Assembly: GCA_958295665.1 (NCBI GenBank)
Contig: OY282560.1
Span: 103,641,930-103,705,929 of the forward strand
Source of the DNA: Tipula vernalis
Taxonomy: Eukaryota > Arthropoda > Insecta > Diptera > Tipulidae
DNA: 64,000 nt
Direction of reading: 5' to 3'
Every line of letters starts with the position of its first letter. The first letter of the stretch is position 1. Under the pieces are notes generated by a model that did no database searches, was not told where the DNA came from, and worked only from the letters and a program-made list of their open reading frames with translations. Of this stretch, positions 34,541 to 44,927 are shown in pieces. The position numbers were made by a program, and so were the translations under genes.

Positions 34541-35913
34541 CGTGCAAGCAATATAAAATGACTAAATACGAATTTTTATCAAATTTGGCAAAGATCATTT
34601 ATTGTTTGATACAAGAAAAACACTTACTTTACTTCTTTTCTGTGGCTGGCGGCACTCCTAACTCTTAAGTGAATCACATTTTACGTTCTATCTTAACTGG
34701 TTACGGCGAAAACGTAGAGGTTCGAGGTTCGATTTACTTAGTAAATCAACTATGTAAACATTACTCAGCACCAGGACATCCTATACTACTGACATATAAG
34801 ATGGATTGGCCCATAAATTCAGCACTCGCATTTCAAAGGAGTCATAGATGTATTTTAGGGTAAATTTAATTTTATGGAAAATTTTCGAATTTTAGAAATT
34901 GGAATTTTGTACTTTGGAAAACTGAAAAAAATTGTAATAAAATTTTTGGAATAATGGAATTGGAATTTTTTTTTTTTCTGGAATTTTGCCCCATCCCCAA
35001 ATTATTTGACTTTGTTAGAGATTATACGAGATTTTCGAGTCTTTTTGAAAGTAAGTCAATATTTTCGAAATATCGAGAACACCCCGCGGCTTAGCTTTGC
35101 ATTCGTCATTTCAAATAATTCGTTGTATTTTATATCTTCTTTGAATATAACACTCTATTGATTCTTTCGTAGACAACACGTCATGTCTGCATTAAAAATA
35201 TTTACCCTGAAGGCCAATCACATTTTGGCTGAAAATATTTCTTTAATGAAATGTTTGAGTCACGCTAGATATTTTCTTCTTTTTTTTACATTCAATTAAC
35301 AGTAAGAAGAAATATGCAGTGAATAATTGTTTTACAGGTTATTATTTTTGATTTCATTTTTCATTTTGTCGAACGATGAGGATTTTATTAAAGTTACATA
35401 ATGAGGTCTACATACATCCTGTTCAACCTCATCACGTCAATGCGTACTAGATATAGATACATTTGTTGATTTTCTTTCTTTCTTTTTTTTTCATGTTGAC
35501 CGGACACAATACTTGTACTAGAAACCGGCCCATATTTGTTCAATTAATAATAATAATAATAAATATTTTTTTTGTACAATTTTATACGTAACTAAATCTT
35601 ACTTCGTGTGAAGAACAAGCAAAGAATAAGTCTTCACTAAAGTTTTCCCAATAAAAAGCCCAATTTTTTGTTTTTAAGTTTCGAGTAAATAATAAATTTA
35701 TGTTTTGCAGCGAATAAAGTTATCTCGTGCTCATTTACATATTTTATATTTACAGATGAGCGTCGATGAAACAAAAAAAAAAAACTATAGTATGTTTTAA
35801 GAAATATGAAGAAGAACGTAAACCGGAAATGATTTAATCAAATAATTAAATAATTGATTTGTTAAAATTTCTAATTTTTTATTTTGTTTGTTTTTGTTTT
35901 TTGTGTTTATTAG
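34541..35913. other. Intronic AT-rich DNA upstream of the elongase exon
   Basis: No gene was found. An (AAT)n microsatellite is at 35545-35562. The pyrimidine-rich stretch leading to the AG at 35912-35913 is the acceptor of the next exon. I searched for an upstream exon of the same gene and did not recognise one. Confidence 0.6.
35545..35562. repeat. (AAT)n microsatellite
   Basis: Six uninterrupted TAA units. Confidence 0.9.
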
Positions 35914-36051
35914 GTTTGAGCTAAGAGGTTTACTGTCTATATGGAATACTGCACTTGCAATGTTTAGTATTATGGGAGCATGTCGGACAGCACCAGAATT
36001 AGTACACGTGTTACGGCATTATGGATTATTTCATTCAGTTTGTGTGCCTAG
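35914..36051 (+). CDS. Elovl6: Internal exon of an ELOVL6-type fatty-acid elongase
   Basis: A 138-bp exon lies between a T-rich tract ending in TTATTAG and a perfect GTAAGT donor at 36052. It codes for 45 full residues plus split codons at both ends (one base in, two bases out). It starts FELRGLLSIWNT and ends SVCVP, with RTAPELVHVLRHYG between. This is the segment of the ELOVL6 family (fly Baldspot) that spans the end of an early membrane segment and the conserved loop before the catalytic HxxHH region. The enzyme condenses malonyl-CoA with long-chain acyl-CoA in the endoplasmic reticulum. The split donor codon AG fits the conserved Ser that follows VCVP. The flanking exons, including the HxxHH exon, are not visible in the window, so the introns are long. 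The symbol follows the vertebrate family name; Baldspot is the fly name. Confidence 0.92.
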
Positions 36052-36484
36052 GTAAGTTTATTTTGTTTTATTAATGAATTAAAGTTTTAGAAACTACTGT
36101 CAGTAGTGATTAATATAATGTTATTAGGACATGACACAAGATTTTTTTGTTTTTATAACTCAATTTTATTGCGTGTTGTTAATTTGCCTTGATAATATGT
36201 CTAATTTGGGTAAATTTTTAAAAAGTTTTTCAAATGTCAAAACGATTTCCTTTTATGGGGAAAAGATAAGTTTGGAAGAAATATCAAAGGTGGAATGACC
36301 GCTAGATTAACCTTAACCTTGATGCCTTTACTTTTGTGATTTCATTAGCATATCGAACTGCTCTCCTTTAATTAACGACTTTTCAATCTCAAATATTTTT
36401 TGCGATATCAAGCTGTACAATATTTTTATGACATTAACTCCTTTTATGAATGTTGTTTGACTAAACAATTTTTTGTTGTTTTTT
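36052..36484 (+). other. Intron start downstream of the elongase exon
   Basis: Begins with the GTAAGT donor at 36052-36057. The remainder is AT-rich without other features. Confidence 0.75.
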
Positions 36485-37255
36485 TTACCCTTGCTATTGA
36501 GGTATGTGTGCTTCAATGTCTCAAAAAGAAATATAAGAAGACCGAGATTTATATAATCTCGGACAGCCAGGCAGCTCTGCTAGCCTTAGGAGCTTCAGTG
36601 TTCAACTCGAAATTGATCTGGAGCTGCTACTGTAATTTATTAGAACCAGATAAAGCAAACAAAATCACTCTTTTGTGGTCTCCTAGCCACTCCACCATTA
36701 AAGGAAATGAGGCAGCAGACCGTTGTGCAAAAATGGGAGCAAGTCGATATTTCCTGGGTCCCAGTCCTAGTATTGCTTTTTCCAAAACCCACTTGGCAGA
36801 TGGTTTAAGAGACTGGGAGCAGAACTATAGGAAATTACTCTGGGAGTCCTCCATTGGGATGAGACAGGCCAAGAAATTATTCAGTTATAATATTATACGT
36901 CTGGGAGAGGCACCGAGGGTGGACCGCCAATCCCTAAGATCCCTTACCTGGTTTTAAACGGAGCACGGCACTTTTAACGGCCATCTACATAAAATGGGAA
37001 GCTCCCTTACGGACTAGTGCAGATTCTGTGACTGCAGTAAGGATACATCGGAACACCTACTCTTAACATGCGATGCTATCATCCTAAAAAGATTCAAATT
37101 CCTCAATGCGTACATAATCCAGTGCATGCATCAGGTAGCGGCGTTTATCAAGGACATAGACCTACATTTCACGTAGGAATCTCTAGGGATGTACAATAGG
37201 CCTCAATGGTTGCAGTGCTCTGGGCTACAAACACCCACCCTTCTGGTAAAAAAAA
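36485..37255 (+). pseudogene. Retroposon 3' end with RNase H and zinc motif
   Basis: The frame from about 36490 reads LAIEVCVLQCL (RNase H Glu), IYIISDSQAALLAL (third motif Asp), LLWSPSHSTIKGNEAAD (His and last Asp) and stops at 36955. The next frame holds a CRFCDCSKDTSEHLLLTC zinc-binding block, followed by the 3' region and a 13-A tail at 37242-37255. This is the C-terminal end of an I/R1/LOA-type polymerase, strongly 5'-truncated, inserted in the same orientation as the elongase gene. It differs clearly from copies A and B in sequence and in having a poly(A) tail. Confidence 0.85.
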
Positions 37256-38148
37256 AAAAATTGAAGTCTTCTGTGACAACAGAAAAAAGGTTTTTCGGCC
37301 TTCGAATTTTTGGGACCTACCATTCCATGTATCTTAATATTAATTTTTGAATTAAGTCACTGGGTCATTGAACAAACCATATTTGCCGTATGATGCAACC
37401 AGCTCCAGAAAATTAAATTTAGCGAAAAAAATGAAAAACCGTCTCACTGTCACAACTCAAAATAATGAAGAGGTAGATTGATTTATTAGTTGTACGGTTA
37501 TATTCACAAAATAACCCTCGCTTGAACCGAATTTGGTTCTAACATATTTGACTTTATGTTCGTAGAGCGTAAAAATGTTTAATTAGTTAGGCCCCTAAAC
37601 TATTGCTGAGTTGAAATTCGCTACAAACTGAGTGTTATTTTAGGGAAGCGACCCGACTCTTCTATTTCAACAAACTTAAAAAGCAAAATATTCCGCCTAA
37701 TTATTTGGTTGAAATTCCAAAATAAAAGGGAATTATAAGACTAATACTTATACATACATTAGGCTTACACGAGCAACGTCATATTGCACTGATTGTTTAC
37801 GACAATAATTGTTTCAAATGATTACTAGCAAAGCTACTGCTCACTAGAAAATATATCGTGACAAGAAAAGTTATTTGAAACGAATTCACTCCTACAAAAT
37901 CAAAGCAATAAGGTGTTTTTCGTAGTAGCCGTCTAAGATTTATTGAAGGAATATTAAAATTTGACTGTTATTTCAATTTCAGCCCCTCTTATTAACTGTT
38001 ACGATTTAGCTTTGCATTTCCTTGGCAGAACATAAGCGTGCAACTTTAATTTTAATACTCCTGTATCCCGAATCCTGGAAATCTCTGGCTCTCTCTTTGT
38101 CGATTTGCTTGGTAGGCCTAAATCAACTAAACAAATCCTTTTTATAGC
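37256..38148. other. AT-rich DNA, no gene seen
   Basis: No supported coding or repeat feature. The minus-strand frame starting at 38226 belongs to the hairpin arm that follows. Confidence 0.5.
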
Positions 38149-38553
38149 CGTGTTTTGCATGAGAACTGCACTAGAACTCGATAACTTTAAACTACTTTTA
38201 TTCTTTGTAAACCGAGAAAAAATCAATTCATAAAGCGCGAATATGTAGTCTATTTGACATAAATACAGATTTTAAGTTTAAAAATTTCCCCCTTCAGTTT
38301 TTTCATCAATATTTTCTTATTTCTTGCTGACGTAATTACACGCAACTACACTCGATAAATTCATGGGTTTATCAAGTGTAACTAAAAAATAAGCTATAAT
38401 TGTAATTATTTATTGATGTAACAACTTAAAATGTGTATTCATGTTAAATGCACTACACATTCGCACTTTATGAATTTTGTTTTTTTTCTGTTTACATAGA
38501 ATAAAAGAAATTTAAAATTTATCGAGTTCTAGTGCAGTTTTGATGGAAAACAT
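38149..38553. repeat. Long hairpin: two arms of about 130 bp
   Basis: The arm 38149-38279 is an imperfect inverted copy of 38422-38553, separated by a 142-bp loop. Shared landmarks include AACTGCACTAGAACTCGATAA in the outer part, TATTCTNTGTAAAC in the middle, and TTCATAAAG(C/T)GCGAAT plus CATAAATACAGATTTTAAG in the inner part. Divergence is roughly one in five or six bases with small indels. This could be a foldback transposon or an old inverted duplication. The open frame 37999-38226 is a by-product. Confidence 0.8.
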
Positions 38554-38856
38554 GACTTATGTTTTATTCTTTGTTTTTATTTGGCGAAGGAATCATTACA
38601 TCAACTTTTCCCCTTCTTGATATTCACATAAAAAAAATAAAATTATTTAGCACATTCAGCAGGTGGTTTTGCTGGCTGGCTTAATTTGTGTTTATTTACT
38701 ATTATTGAAATAATATCAATAAGACTTACTTAGTATATTTATCAATAAACAAAATGTTCACGATTTATTAGTAATTTTGAGATGTTGTGCGCTCACATAC
38801 GTTCATAATTCAGACAAAATGACAAAGTGACAGGTGTTTTGTTTGTTGTTTATAAG

Positions 38857-39540
38857 TTAATATTGACAATAGAAAACATATTTGTGCGGGATACGTTTGA
38901 TGAATTAATTTGTTTAAGATTCAGAAAACAGGCACTTTCAAAATAAAGCAAATAAGCCTGCTTTTTATGTAACACTTGGTTACTTACTTGGGAAATTCTA
39001 ATGCCTTGCATAAAACTATTTTATGTACACGTGCGAAATATGTTTAGTAAACTGTTATCTTGTCTAGATTTTTGCGAATTTTAGGAGTTAGGCCCCCTTT
39101 AGTTCCCCCATTTACTCAAATAAATAACAAATTTGTATTAATAAAGGCTATTCAGTTGGCTTAAATTATAATTAATCGACCTATATAAATTATATAAAAC
39201 TTAGGCAACAGTTATATACTGGTACTCATACTTTCTAAAAGTAAAATCTGCCAGGAATATCTGAACTTGTTGAAGTTAACTTTTTTTTGTCGAACTTGTT
39301 TCAAACTCGAATCAAATCAATATTTACTGTATCTGGATTTACGAGGAATTTAGAATTATTATAATTATTTAAATTTCAATTAAATAGGAATATTAATTAA
39401 ATATGTACATAAATAAGTGTTTTCAATTGTATTTTGAATAAGATGCACACATAACGTGGGTTGCATGCTACCTTTAACAATTAAATTATAGATTTACAAA
39501 TTGATGAATTAATACATTGTTGTTAATACATTTTTATATT
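38857..39540. repeat. Diverged duplicated segment, copy 1
   Basis: Shares ordered blocks with 44669-44927, including TTATAAGT-AATATT-ACAAT, CAGAAAACAGGCACTTTCAAAAT, TTTTCAATTGTATTTT-AATAAGA and TTAATACATTGTTG. It is longer than copy 2 because of indels. The two copies lie on either side of the gypsy element. Confidence 0.65.
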
Positions 39541-39599
39541 AAGGAGGTCTTAACCTAAACATTAAGCCAAGAAAGATTTGAGAATATTGATTTCAAGCT

Positions 39600-39604
39600 G
39601 TACA
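39600..39604. repeat. Gypsy target-site duplication, left (GTACA)
   Basis: GTACA at 39600-39604 is repeated at 44513-44517, immediately outside the two LTRs. Confidence 0.9.
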
Positions 39605-39865
39605 TGTTATATTTTGATTATATCATCTTTTATTTATTTATTTTTAAACACATTTTTCTTTATTTTTATATTTTTATTTATTATAATTCACTTTTTATCT
39701 ACATCAATTTTACTTTACGTCTTCTTCACTTGAATTCTACCACGTCTATTCCCATCCCAATCTACCTATTCCTTTACTATAATATTTTTGTGTTGCCCGA
39801 TGTCCCTTTACATATTATTTTTATTCCAGTGACATCTTTAGCTTAATACTTTAACCTCTATAACA
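39605..39865 (-). repeat. 3' LTR of the gypsy element
   Basis: 261 bp with TG...CA ends (read either way TGTTATA...TATAACA). It matches 44252-44512 throughout the compared span. The plus-strand open frame across it is a shadow. Confidence 0.95.
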
Positions 39866-39869
39866 TCTT

Positions 39870-39915
<46 letters not shown>
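39866..39915 (-). promoter_or_regulatory. Polypurine tract with A44 run
   Basis: On the minus strand a run of 44 A residues followed by GGAAGA directly precedes the 3' LTR. That is the position and composition of the polypurine tract that primes plus-strand DNA synthesis. The run is unusually long. Confidence 0.75.
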
Positions 39916-39921
<6 letters not shown>

Positions 39922-40005
39922 AATGGTTTACATGAATAACAATCTTATAACTTTTAATTCTTTACTTAATAATTATTACAAAAATTATATTGACATATTG
40001 ATAGT

Positions 40006-40011
<6 letters not shown>

Positions 40012-40082
<71 letters not shown>
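40012..40082 (-). repeat. A71 homopolymer at the gag-pol stop codon
   Basis: On the plus strand this is 71 consecutive T. On the coding strand it is an A run that begins within the TAA stop of gag-pol. Its exact length should be treated with caution because such runs are hard to sequence. Confidence 0.85.
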
Positions 40083-40086
<4 letters not shown>

Positions 40087-43000
40087 ACGAATATAATCAT
40101 CTAAATATGAAGGCGGTTTAATCGTTCTCTTAGGTTTCACTCTATCATCATGCCTTACAATGTTTTCATTAATTACATTATTTGTGCTAGAGTTATTTTC
40201 TATGTTTGAGTCCGTTCTATCATCTATCATAATTTTATTTGCAATATCATTTTGATTATTGGTAATATTTAAATCAAAATCATATCGTTCGGGATTTATA
40301 ATGAATTTCTTATCGTTACTATCTTTCCTAATGTGTATTCTATTTCTGTTAACTACTTTTCCATTTTCTTTTAATAGAGTATATTGTCTAGGATTTTCTT
40401 CACTTTTATCAACTATCTTAGCTGACTGATGCCATATTTTATCATTACCCTGAACTCTAACCTGATCACCTACATTAAATTCTTTTAAGTTTTTAGCATT
40501 ACTATTATAATAACACTTTGACTTCATTTGATACTCAGTTCTTGCTTTGTTTTCATCAGGCATTATTTGCTTTGAATTTTCTTGACTATGTTTTATGATT
40601 ATCGGCAAAATACTTCTAGTTTGTCTACCGAACATTATCTTGTTTGGCGAGCTAATGTCTTTTGAGATTGGTGTATTTCGATATTCTAGAAGAGCTAAAT
40701 AATGATCTCTTCCATCTTCATCTGCTTTTTTAAGCATGCGTTTTACTGTTTGTATATATCTTTCAGCTAATCCGTTACTTTGAGGATAGTAAGGGCTGGA
40801 CATAATATGCTGAAAGTCGTAAGTTTTCGAAAATTCCTTGAATGCAAAGTTATTGTATTGCGGACCTCCGTCGCTTCTGACTATATATGGAATCCCATAT
40901 CTCGCAAATATCGATTTCATTTTATTTATTGTTGTTGATGCTAACAAATTTTCTAATAAAGCTAATTCAACATATTTTGAAAAATAATCCACCATTATCA
41001 AATAGTAGTTATTTTTAAAATAAAAAATATCTGTTCCGACGACTTGCCATGGTCCAGTTGGTGTATTTGTTTGAATCATTTCTTCTTTTTGTAATGAACG
41101 TTGGTATTTTATACACGTATTGCAGTTCGAAATCATATCTATAATTTGTTTGTTCATTCCCGGCCAAAATATTAATTCTTTTGCTCTAAGTTTTGTTTTA
41201 TCCACTCCCATGTGGCTATAATGCAGTTTTCTAAGCATGTCATCTCTTAATTTCAATGGTATAATTAAACAATTGTTTCGCCATATTAATCCTTCGTGTT
41301 CATAAATTTCATGTCTGAAGGTTGAATATGCCTTCGCAATTTCAGGTACTTGATGATATTCTGGCCAACCGTTACGTACAAGGCTTTTCAATGTTTTTAT
41401 CTCCTCATCTTTTTCTGTTTCTTCTATGATTTCTTTAAATCTTTTTTCTGTCATATTTTCGCTTAAATTCACCATCAATATGAATGAATCCATTAACTCC
41501 TTATCTGTATAACTTTCCTCTAAATGCGCTCTAGATAAGGTATCAGCTATTACTAAGTCTTTACCAGGTGAATATGTTAGTATTATGTCGTATCCTTGTA
41601 ATCTCATTCTAATTTTTTGTAACCTCACGGGAATTTCACTTAATGGTTTTTTAAATATTGGCAGTAGAGGTTTATGATCCGTTTCTACTATAGTTCTTTT
41701 TCCTGCTATATACTGATGAAATTTCTCACAGGCAAATAATATAGCACTTGCCTCTTTTTCTATTTGAGCCCAGTTTCTTTGAGCATTTGTAAATGCCTTT
41801 GATGCATATGCTATTGGTCTTCCATTTTGAGTTATGACTGCTCCAACTCCAGTACTACTCGCATCTACACTTAGTTTCGTTTCCTGATTATTATCATAGT
41901 ATGATAATGTAGGACTGTCTGTTATTATCTGAATAATTTTTCCATATGCATCATCATGTTTTTGATTCCAATCAAAAGGTACATTTTTACGTATTAGCTC
42001 TCTCAAAGGTTCTGTTAAATCTGATAAATTTTTAATAAAGCGCGATAAATACGTAATCATTCCCAAGAAACGTTGTACAGCTTTTTTATCCATCGGTTTT
42101 TTCATATTCTTGATTGCTTTAACTTTTTCGTTGTCTATTTTAATACCGTCTTTAGTAAAAATGTGACCCAAAAATTTTAATGATTCCTGACCAAATTTAC
42201 ATTTTGCTTTATTAAATTTTATATTGAAATCTCTTGCTCTTATCATTACTTCCTTTAATATTTCTTCATGTTCGTTTTCGTCATTTGCCCAGATCAGTAT
42301 CTCATCCACATACAATTCAATGTTAGGTATTCCATGAAAAATTTCCTTGAATTTTCTTTGATAAATATCGGTTGCAGATATAATCCCATACGGCATTCGA
42401 TTAAAGCAAAACCTGCCTATAGGAGTATTGAATGTAGTGTATAACGAACTCTTTTGTGACAATTTGATTTGGTAGAATGCCTTACTACAGTCTAGTGTGC
42501 TAAATATTTTTGCATTTTTTAGTCTAGCACTGATTTGTTCAAAAGTTGGCATTTGATAGTGCTCCCGCTGTATACATTCGTTTAATATTTGTGGATCTAA
42601 ACATATTCTGAGGGTACCATCATCTTTCTTTATTAACACCAGTTGGCTTAAAAATTCAGTTGGCTCATTAACTTTGCGAATGATTCCATTATTTTCCATT
42701 TTGTTTAATTCTTTGAAAAATTCCTCCCGAATTGGAAATGGTATATTTCTTGGTGGCATTAACTTTGGGATGTAGTCTGATTTTAATCGAATATCATATT
42801 CAAAGTTTCTTATTTCTCCAAGACCATCAAATAAGTCGTTATAACATTGTATCAAATTAAAAATGCTTCCTACTTTCTTAACTAAATTTAATTTTTCTAT
42901 TGTGGGTAAACCTAATATTGGAACTGAATTTTCCTTAACTATGTAGAATTTCACATTATGACAGTAATTTTTAATTTGACATTTGATAAAACAATATCCC

Positions 43001-44127
43001 ATTACATTAATCTCTGTACCATTATAAGAAATTAATTTAGTGTCATTTCTAAATAATTCTAAATTAAAATTTTTTATATTATTATAACATAAAACATTAC
43101 AGTCAGCCCCACTGTCTAATTTGCAATTTATTTCTGTATTATAATCTATCAAAAACAATTTTTCGTACCACGCCATTTTATTTTGAATTTTTGTATTCTC
43201 TATCGATCCCAAAAATTTTATGTTATCTATGTCCCTATTAGACTCATCTTGGGTTTGACTGTATGTTAATGTATTTACATTTTGCACTTTATAACTATTT
43301 TCTTTATAATCAAATTTCTTATTATAATTACTATTACTACTGTTGCTATAATACCTTTGTTGTTGGTTTGTTTTGCAAAATCTATAAAAATGTCCTACCT
43401 TTTTACAAATTCTGCATCTTTGATTATATGCTGGACACCTGAATTTCTCATGTGATTTCCCACACTTTCCACATGCATGCATCAGCTTACTATCGCGATC
43501 ATTTACATGAAAGTTTTTATTTTGATTCGGATTATACGTATTCCGCACTGGATTATATTTATTAGTTTTTACTTGATGGATTGTTTGTTCACCCATTAAT
43601 ACTTTCAGGCCCTGTTCTGCCATTTCACTAGATTGACACATCTTTATGCATTTATCTAGCGACATGTCTTCTCGTAGTAATTTTTCTCTTAATGCATTGT
43701 TTTTTACTCCTGCTATTATTCTGTCTTTTATTAGACTGTCTCTCAGTTCACCAAATTCACAATCTAAACTTAACTTTTTAATCGCTGTTATAAACTGTTC
43801 GATTGTTTCACCTTCATTTTGTGACCTTTTGAAGAATTTGTGTCTGAACATGGCATTGCTGTTTTTTGAAGAATTAAAATGATTCTCAAATTTTTTTATG
43901 ATTTTGTCATAATTCATTTTGTCCGTTTCATCTTTGAATTCAAATGTTTCATATATCTCCAATATTTCGTCATTTAATGAATTTAACAAGATGGCTGCTT
44001 TAATTTCTTCAGCTTTTTTGTTCGCTTCAATTGCAATTAAGTAATTTTCAAACTTCATTTTGAATTTTTTGAAATTTTCATATTGATTACCTTCCAAAGA
44101 TAATCTCGGTGGTTTTAAATTATTCAT
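40081..44127 (-). CDS. Gypsy gag-pol polyprotein, 1348 aa, uninterrupted
   Basis: One frame encodes all retrotransposition proteins. Residues 1-200 are gag-like. Two zinc knuckles occupy about 219-251 (CGKC...C and CRIC...GHFYRFC). The aspartic protease has its LDSGAD motif at Asp338. In the reverse transcriptase the first catalytic Asp is in TLDCSKAF (546). The second box reads YVDE at 606-609 where Ty3/gypsy enzymes have YVDD, so the second Asp is Glu. RNase H follows with Asp755 (SVDASSTG), TDHKP near 817 and ADTLSR near 862. Integrase has the HHCC finger (His969, His972, Cys1002, Cys1005) and catalytic Asp1033, Asp1086 and Glu1122. No envelope frame follows. The ATG at 44127 is the first in frame and lies 124 bp inside the 5' LTR boundary. 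The intact frame suggests youth; the YVDE change may impair polymerase activity. Confidence 0.96.
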
Positions 44128-44233
44128 TATACTTTTTTTTTTTTTACTTTTTTATTACTTATAATTTTTTACACGTGTTATATTATTAGTATTTTTTATG
44201 CGGTCATCGAGAAATAAATCTTTAAATATTTTT

Positions 44234-44251
44234 ATAATCGCGGCTGCGCCA
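44234..44251 (-). promoter_or_regulatory. Primer-binding site, probably tRNA-Ser
   Basis: Directly inside the 5' LTR the minus strand reads TGGCGCAGCCG. This is complementary to a tRNA 3' end of CGGCTGCGCCA. From memory that end fits tRNA-Ser, which I could not check against the host's own tRNAs. Confidence 0.65.
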
Positions 44252-44512
44252 TGTTATATTTTGATTATATCATCTTTTATTTATTTATTTTTAAACACAT
44301 TTTTCTTTATTTTTATATTTTTATTTATTATAATTCACTTTTTATCTACATCAATTTTACTTTACGTCTTCTTCACTTGAATTCTACCACGTCTATTCCC
44401 ATCCCAATCTACCTATTCCTTTACTATAATATTTTTGTGTTGCCCGATGTCCCTTTACATATTATTTTTATTCCAGTGACATCTTTAGCTTAATACTTTA
44501 ACCTCTATAACA
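44252..44512 (-). repeat. 5' LTR of the gypsy element
   Basis: 261 bp, same ends and apparently the same sequence as 39605-39865. It should carry the promoter for the minus-strand transcript. Confidence 0.95.
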
Positions 44513-44517
44513 GTACA
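44513..44517. repeat. Gypsy target-site duplication, right (GTACA)
   Basis: Exact repeat of 39600-39604. Confidence 0.9.
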
Positions 44518-44668
44518 GACTTCCTACATCTTTCTTGAATGGCGAATTATAATTTTTATGTGCTTTTAAATAACTTTTTGGTATGAAAAAAATGCATCAA
44601 AATTCTTTCGGAAAACGAAATTCGCAATTTTTAAACAACTTGAAATACTTTAACTTGAAAATTTATTG

Positions 44669-44927
44669 CGATTTATAAGTCAATATTAACAATAAAAGAA
44701 TTGTTCAGAAAACAGGTACTTTCAAAATGAAGGAAATAAGTCTACTTACGATGAATTTAATTTAATAGGAATATTGTTAAATGAGTATTTTCAATTGTAT
44801 TTTAAATAAGAATTAAGATATGCACATAACTCATGTACACACGATGCGGATTGCATGCAATCTTTAATAATTAAATTAATGTAATACTTAGTATGCATTT
44901 TAATACATTGTTGCTTATATTATAGGC
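44669..44927. repeat. Diverged duplicated segment, copy 2
   Basis: Same orientation as copy 1 at 38857-39540 and sharing its blocks in the same order, but compacted by deletions. It predates the gypsy insertion by far, judging from the divergence. Confidence 0.65.

Larger units (their letters stand above)
39605..44512 (-). mobile_element. Complete Ty3/gypsy LTR retrotransposon, 4908 bp
   Basis: It is bounded by 261-bp LTRs that start TGTTATA and end TATAACA, with a 5-bp GTACA duplication outside. Inside, on the minus strand, are a primer-binding site, one gag-pol frame of 1348 codons and a purine-rich tract. There is no envelope gene. The parts of the two LTRs I could compare base by base appear identical, which implies a recent insertion. 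It sits inside an older dispersed repeat in a probable elongase intron, opposite to the elongase exon in orientation. Confidence 0.96.

Noticed and set aside
39604..39846. 80-codon plus-strand frame, repeated identically at 44251-44493
   Set aside because: It is the antisense reading of the gypsy LTRs. Its exact repetition is evidence for LTR identity, not for a gene.
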